Source of the DNA: Flavobacterium sp.
GTDB taxonomy: Bacteria; Bacteroidota; Bacteroidia; Flavobacteriales; Flavobacteriaceae
Direction: 5' to 3'
Assembly (NCBI GenBank): GCA_027483785.1
Contig: JAIXTU010000398.1
Coordinates: 1 to 8,740 of the forward strand
Length of the DNA: 8,740 nt
Shown: one piece after another, positions 5,506-8,740 of the stretch
Position numbering within the stretch: the stretch's first letter is position 1
Layout: each line of letters opens with the position of its first letter
Position numbers and translations under genes: made by a program
The notes under the pieces: generated by a model
The model's input: only the letters and a program-made list of their open reading frames with translations
The model's database searches: none
What the model was told of the DNA's origin: nothing

Positions 5506-5534
5506 AAAAAGCCAGCCGATAATTATCGGCTGGC
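5506..5534 (-). terminator. Terminator of the FISUMP lipoprotein gene: perfect 24-base palindrome plus T run
   Basis: Bases 5511-5534 are a perfect palindrome (GCCAGCCGATAA followed by its exact reverse complement). On the minus strand it is followed at once by TTTTT (5510-5506). It starts 33 bases after the lipoprotein stop codon and lies upstream of the T9SS cargo gene, so the two minus-strand genes are probably separate transcription units. Confidence 0.88.
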
Positions 5535-5566
5535 AACTAATTCAAATTGATATGTGAAACTAACTA

Positions 5567-6946
5567 CTAGTAATCTCGAACACAACGAACAGAAATGCCC
5601 GCAACCATGTTTAGATTGGCAATAGGTCCAACGGCCGCCGCTGAGCTTTCGGCACTTAAAGCCATTGCTTGTAAGTTTTGGCTATCATTTACCCAAAAAA
5701 ATGCATTTCTGCCGAAATTTACATGCACACCATTGTTTCCGATAGAGCCGGAAGCAACCGCTCCAAAACCTGAGCTATCGTCAGAGTTGCTGCCATCATT
5801 TAACCAAGTCCCCGGCTTTTTGAGCTTTTTGCCCGCTACAGCACTGCCGCCTAGATATGCAATCAAATTATCCCAATCGGTTTTGGTAGGAATTCTCCAT
5901 GTTGTTTGCTGTGGAACATTTACAGGAGTTAAGCCAGCAGTATTGAAAGCAGCATATCCGTTGTACAAATGCCCGTGAACAGATACATTACCCGAAGCAT
6001 CGCCTGGATTTGTATATCTACTTGAGTTAGTATTAATATTTCCCCACCATGCTGAGTTTCTAGCTGCAAATGTTAATGGAGTGTTGTTGGTGCTAAAAAT
6101 AGTTGTTTTTAGGTTGCTGGTCATCCAAATACCGTCTGCTAATATTAACGTTTCATATGTATTACCGCTTGCGTCTGTGCAATTTGGCCCCTCCATAATA
6201 AAATTAGTATTGTTCGTAAATTCTACTGTTTCTCCATAACCCACATTACCCTCTTGATTTCTAGCGTACGCTCTGTATCGGTATGTTTTGCCTGGCAAAA
6301 TCCATTGCGCGTTATTAGTTATACCTTTTAAGGTTACTATGAAAGTTCCCGCCGTTTCTAACGCGGGAACTTTCCAATTGTTAATTGTGGGAGTGACACT
6401 TCCAGTAGCTTCCGCAAAACAAATTCCGAGTTCTACAATTGAAGAACCTCCCGCGCTTACGAGTTGCCCCGAAGCTTTTGCTGAAATTTGTTTAATGTCG
6501 GTAACCTGTAGCGTATTAACTGTGGGGAGTGCAGGGGCAGCAGTTGTTTGAAATTGCTTGTCTGCACTGTAGCTAATTCGTTCGTTGCCTGTTGCGGCGT
6601 CTATGTTTATAGCATAAGCTCTAACGTAGTACGTTGTGTTTGGCTGCAAACCGTCGAGCGTTGCGCTAAAAGTACCTGTGCCCGCGCCGTTTTCGGTTGC
6701 AAAATCATTGAGATTGGGTAACGGTGACGTTCCGTACACAAAACCGCGATCTGTGACGGGGGTGTCGCCTGCATCGGTAACTTGCGCTTGTACATCGGCG
6801 CTTGTGGCGCGTGTTTCAACAACGGTAACGGCGGTTACGCTTGGGCCTCCAGCAGGTTGTTGGCTACCGTTATTGTCTTCACTACTACTGCAACCTACCG
6901 CAGTGCTAAGAAAAATTGCGAATAAAATTTTTGAAATTTGCCTCAT
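5567..6946 (-). CDS. Surface lipoprotein with two Ig/FN3-like domains and a C-terminal FISUMP domain
   Basis: The 459-residue protein has a lipoprotein signal peptide with lipobox AVGC (16-19), so Cys19 would be lipidated. The mature start CSSSEDNN carries the serine plus acidic residues typical of Bacteroidota lipoproteins exported to the outer surface. Residues about 36-135 and 141-245 are two repeated Ig/fibronectin III-like domains, with shared motifs GTFSATLDGLQPNTTYYVRAYA (91-112) and GTFIVTLKGI...GKTYRYRAYA (200-228). Residues 254-459 match the FISUMP domain (Fibrobacter succinogenes major paralogous domain). Its visible marks are DASGNTYETL, WMTSNLKT, HLYNGYAAF, TWRIPTKTDWDNLIAYLGG, SSGFGAVASGS, AFFWV and a final SVRCVRDY. 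FISUMP proteins are common in Bacteroidota and Fibrobacterota, but their biochemical role is not established; adhesion or glycan contact is a guess. It is followed by a strong terminator and preceded by a 13-base inverted repeat. Confidence 0.93.
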   Translation of the reverse strand: MRQISKILFAIFLSTAVGCSSSEDNNGSQQPAGGPSVTAVTVVETRATSADVQAQVTDAGDTPVTDRGFVYGTSPLPNLNDFATENGAGTGTFSATLDGLQPNTTYYVRAYAINIDAATGNERISYSADKQFQTTAAPALPTVNTLQVTDIKQISAKASGQLVSAGGSSIVELGICFAEATGSVTPTINNWKVPALETAGTFIVTLKGITNNAQWILPGKTYRYRAYARNQEGNVGYGETVEFTNNTNFIMEGPNCTDASGNTYETLILADGIWMTSNLKTTIFSTNNTPLTFAARNSAWWGNINTNSSRYTNPGDASGNVSVHGHLYNGYAAFNTAGLTPVNVPQQTTWRIPTKTDWDNLIAYLGGSAVAGKKLKKPGTWLNDGSNSDDSSGFGAVASGSIGNNGVHVNFGRNAFFWVNDSQNLQAMALSAESSAAAVGPIANLNMVAGISVRCVRDY

Positions 6947-6975
6947 GGTTATAAATATTTGAATTAAAAAATAGA

Positions 6976-7068
6976 GAATATTGTTTATTAAAAGGTGTTA
7001 TGATGTTGTAACAACCTCTAATTCAGCGCAAAAAGATCTTTAGATTATTACAAACATAAACAATATTC
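6976..7068. repeat. 13-base perfect inverted repeat upstream of the lipoprotein gene
   Basis: GAATATTGTTTAT (6976-6988) and ATAAACAATATTC (7056-7068) are exact inverted copies separated by 67 bases. Between them are a smaller imperfect hairpin (AGGTGTTA 6993-7000 with TAACAACCT 7009-7017, one unpaired base) and the palindrome AAAGATCTTT (7032-7041). The right arm overlaps the candidate -7 box of the lipoprotein gene; the left arm lies in its leader. It could be a pair of operator sites allowing looping, or a remnant of a small palindromic element. Confidence 0.5.
7051..7058 (-). promoter_or_regulatory. Candidate -7 element of the lipoprotein gene (TATGTTTG)
   Basis: Read on the minus strand, this is an exact TAnnTTTG match, placing the start of transcription about 95-100 bases before the ATG at 6946. 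No TTG is seen at the expected -33 spacing. The element overlaps the right arm of the 13-base inverted repeat, so access could be regulated. Confidence 0.4.
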
Positions 7069-7239
7069 TATTTGATTGAGATGTGTTTTATATGTTAAAA
7101 TCCTGTTTTAATAAATTTAACACGTGGTTTTTTTACTACAAATAGCAAGGGGGATTATTTGAGTTTTTTAAAGGAAGCATCATTTGAAATGGATGAAACC
7201 AGTACAATGATTTATTTTTTTTGCACTTAATTGCTGTCA

Positions 7240-7374
7240 CTTTTCCGGGCGAGGGATTGCAGCCGGTACCCCACAGTTGCCAAAATTTCTTTTGGCAACG
7301 AGGAGTAAAGGCGGAAAGCCCGACCTGCCTGTTTCATGAATTTCCACTAAATGCAGGCAGGACGCCCCCAAAAG
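7240..7374. repeat. 135-base structured element with multiple stems; probable dispersed repeat or structured RNA
   Basis: The ends are complementary: CTTTT-CC-GGGCG (7240-7251) against CGCCC-CC-AAAAG (7363-7374), leaving a CC/CC internal loop. Inside is a perfect 10-pair hairpin with a TTTC loop (GTTGCCAAAA 7276-7285 with TTTTGGCAAC 7290-7299). A second hairpin has 8-pair arms (CCTGCCTG 7324-7331 with CAGGCAGG 7354-7361). CGGGC (7246-7250) can alternatively pair with GCCCG (7318-7322), which excludes the outer stem. Single-stranded blocks GAGGGATTGCAGCC and GGCGGAAAGCCCG look like conserved motifs. From memory, intergenic elements with a CGGGCTTTCCGC...GCTGCAATCCCT core on the opposite strand recur in flavobacterial genomes. 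This is recollection, not a search. A link to the Rfam Flavo-1 motif is possible but not established. Orientation and function are unknown. Confidence 0.65.
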
Positions 7375-7422
7375 AAAAAAAGATTACGCTCATTACACAC
7401 CTAAAAACAGCGGTCTTTTCTC

Positions 7423-7430
7423 TAAATTTG
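7423..7430 (+). promoter_or_regulatory. Candidate -7 element of the aspS promoter (TAAATTTG)
   Basis: This is an exact TAnnTTTG match and the same octamer as the box before clpP. It lies 17 bases before the aspS ATG, implying a very short leader of roughly 10 bases, consistent with initiation that does not need a Shine-Dalgarno sequence. It is downstream of the structured element, so if used, that element would not be part of the aspS mRNA. No good -33 TTG was found. Confidence 0.45.
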
Positions 7431-7447
7431 CAGCCAAATTTTTAAGC

Positions 7448-8740
7448 ATGTACAGAACGCATACCTGTGGTGAATTAAACCTGCAACACGTAAACCAAAC
7501 CGTAACTTTAGCTGGTTGGGTTCAGAAATCGAGAGATAAAGGATTTATGAATTGGGTCGATTTGCGCGATCGTTATGGCATCACGCAATTGGTTTTCGAT
7601 GAGAGTCGCACTGATGCACAAGTATTTGCTTTGGCGAAAACCCTCGGACGTGAGTTTGTTGTTCAAGCAACCGGAACCGTGATTGAGCGCGAAGCTAAAA
7701 ATCCGAACATGCCCACAGGCGAAATCGAATTGTTGGTAACCGAATTGCGCATTTTAAACGCATCGATTACACCACCGTTTACCATTGAAGACGAAACCGA
7801 CGGGGGAGAAGACATACGCATGAAGTTTCGTTACCTCGATATTCGTAGAAATCCGGTCAAAAACAGTTTACTTTTCCGTCACAAAGTAACGATGGAAGTT
7901 CGTAATTATTTGTCGGCCAAAGGGTTTTGCGAAGTGGAAACGCCGTATTTAATTAAATCGACACCGGAAGGCGCACGCGATTTTGTGGTGCCAAGTCGAA
8001 TGAATCCGGGACAATTTTACGCCTTGCCGCAGTCGCCACAAACCTTTAAACAATTGTTGATGGTGGGCGGAATGGACAAGTATTTCCAGATTGTGAAGTG
8101 CTTTAGAGACGAGGATTTACGCGCCGACAGACAGCCGGAATTCACACAAATTGATTGTGAAATGGCGTTTGTGGAGCAAGAAGATATTTTGAATGTTTTT
8201 GAAGGATTAACGCGTCATTTGTTGAAAGAAATCAAAGGAATTGACGTGGCTGAATTTCCGCGTATAACCTACGATTACGCGATGAAAACCTACGGAAACG
8301 ACAAGCCAGATATTCGTTTTGGAATGAAGTTTGGCGAATTAAACGCCGTAGCGCAGCACAAAGATTTTAGCGTTTTTAATACAGCAGAATTAGTGGTGGG
8401 AATTGCCGCGCCAAACTGTGGTGAAATGACGCGCAAAGAAATTGATGCGCTAATTGAGTGGGTGAAACGTCCGCAGATTGGCGCTTCGGGAATGGTTTAC
8501 GTGAAATGCAATGCCGACGGTACGTTTAAATCGAGCGTGGATAAATTTTACGATCAAGCCGATTTGCAGCAATGGGCTACCGCAACGGGTGCTCAAGCGG
8601 GCGATATGATTTTTATACTTTCGGGTAAGGCCGACAAAACGCGTTCGCAACTTTCGGCATTACGTATGGAATTAGCCACTCGATTAGGTTTGCGCAAGCC
8701 CGATGCGTTTGCACCGCTGTGGGTGGTTGATTTTCCGTTG
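7448..8740 (+). CDS. aspS: Aspartate-tRNA ligase, N-terminal 431 residues (3' end cut by the window)
   Basis: Aspartyl-tRNA synthetase charges tRNA-Asp with aspartate in the cytoplasm. The frame is open from the ATG at 7448 to the window edge (431 codons; bacterial enzymes are about 580-600 residues). Residues 1-105 form the OB-fold anticodon-binding domain (WVQKSRDKGF, WVDLRDRYGITQLVF). The class II catalytic core follows: FRYLDIRRNP (127-136), motif 1 region FCEVETPYLIKSTPEGARDF (160-179), SPQTFKQLLM (196-205), and motif 2 FRDEDLRADRQPEFTQ (219-234). From about residue 300 comes the insertion domain specific to bacterial AspRS, ending near ELATRLGL. Motif 3 lies beyond the window. The start is set by alignment to the usual MYRTHTCGEL opening. 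The position equivalent to His31 in non-discriminating enzymes is Lys31, so specificity toward tRNA-Asn cannot be judged. The candidate promoter lies directly upstream. Confidence 0.97.
   Translation, partial: MYRTHTCGELNLQHVNQTVTLAGWVQKSRDKGFMNWVDLRDRYGITQLVFDESRTDAQVFALAKTLGREFVVQATGTVIEREAKNPNMPTGEIELLVTELRILNASITPPFTIEDETDGGEDIRMKFRYLDIRRNPVKNSLLFRHKVTMEVRNYLSAKGFCEVETPYLIKSTPEGARDFVVPSRMNPGQFYALPQSPQTFKQLLMVGGMDKYFQIVKCFRDEDLRADRQPEFTQIDCEMAFVEQEDILNVFEGLTRHLLKEIKGIDVAEFPRITYDYAMKTYGNDKPDIRFGMKFGELNAVAQHKDFSVFNTAELVVGIAAPNCGEMTRKEIDALIEWVKRPQIGASGMVYVKCNADGTFKSSVDKFYDQADLQQWATATGAQAGDMIFILSGKADKTRSQLSALRMELATRLGLRKPDAFAPLWVVDFPL

Larger units (their letters stand above)
6947..7447. other. 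501-base gene-free region between the divergent lipoprotein and aspS genes
   Basis: No convincing protein gene is present. In order it holds the lipoprotein leader and candidate promoter with the 13-base inverted repeat (6976-7068). Next comes a weak inverted repeat TGTTAAA/TTTAACA (7093-7099, 7116-7122) followed by CACGTG and a seven-T run, which may be a leaky terminator. A T-rich stretch to about 7239 shows nothing recognisable. Then come the 135-base structured element (7240-7374), an A-rich tract, and the aspS candidate promoter box (7423-7430). The GC-rich structured element stands out sharply from its AT-rich surroundings. Confidence 0.7.

Noticed and set aside
5595..5978. Plus-strand open frame of 127 codons opposite the FISUMP lipoprotein
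   Set aside because: It is antisense to a clear lipoprotein domain with conserved FISUMP motifs; the same applies to 6288-6551 and 6636-6962 on the plus strand.
7092..7145. 17-residue open reading frame starting ATG TTA AAA TCC
   Set aside because: Very short, in an AT-rich spacer, with no recognisable motif; it coincides with the weak TGTTAAA/TTTAACA repeat. Not enough to call a leader peptide.
7324..7361. CCTGCCTG/CAGGCAGG hairpin as a CRISPR repeat or terminator
   Set aside because: It is a single copy without regular spacing, and no T tract follows on the plus strand; it is better explained as one stem of the larger 135-base element.
7221..7445. Open reading frame of 74 codons on the plus strand
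   Set aside because: It runs through the stems of the structured element and the aspS promoter, and its composition follows the palindromes rather than a protein family.

Overview
The window looks like chromosomal DNA from a member of Bacteroidota, most likely Flavobacteriia. Four things point there. The trigger factor, ClpP, ClpX and AspRS sequences have the flavobacterial style. One gene carries a type IX secretion (T9SS) C-terminal sorting domain, and another a FISUMP-type lipoprotein domain with an acidic surface-export signal after its lipid cysteine. Candidate promoters carry the Bacteroidota -7 element TAnnTTTG. No Shine-Dalgarno sequences stand out before the genes. Genus cannot be read from this window.

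Layout. (1) Positions 2-2825, plus strand: the 3' part of tig (trigger factor), a strong terminator, then clpP and clpX, 35 bases apart. This is the classic protein folding and ATP-dependent proteolysis locus. clpP has its own candidate promoter with a TGTCAGT/ACTGACA inverted repeat just upstream. (2) Positions 2849-2951: three consecutive hairpins that end clpX and the convergent small gene after it. (3) Positions 2922-3569: a divergent pair of small helix-turn-helix-like proteins (68 and 114 residues). They share a 96-base control region with an imperfect palindrome and repeated half-sites, resembling a stripped-down phage-type CI/Cro switch with no other phage genes. (4) Positions 3674-3785: a 112-base nested palindrome with perfect 14-base ends, like a MITE or a long cruciform. 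(5) Positions 3808-6946, minus strand: two exported proteins in separate transcription units. One is a secreted seven-repeat protein with a T9SS sorting tail. The other is a surface lipoprotein with two Ig/FN3-like domains and a C-terminal FISUMP domain. A terminator with a perfect 24-base palindrome separates them. (6) Positions 6947-7447: a 501-base gene-free stretch with a 13-base inverted repeat in the lipoprotein leader/promoter and a 135-base structured element (7240-7374). (7) Positions 7448 to the end, plus strand: the first 431 codons of aspS, with a TAAATTTG box just upstream.

The housekeeping blocks (tig-clpP-clpX and aspS) flank an accessory segment of about 4.6 kb holding the regulator pair, the two exported proteins and most of the palindromic elements. 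The best candidates for something undescribed are the 135-base structured element, the 112-base nested palindrome, and the divergent mini-regulator pair with its operator-like sequence. No complete defence system, prophage, CRISPR array or insertion sequence is visible.
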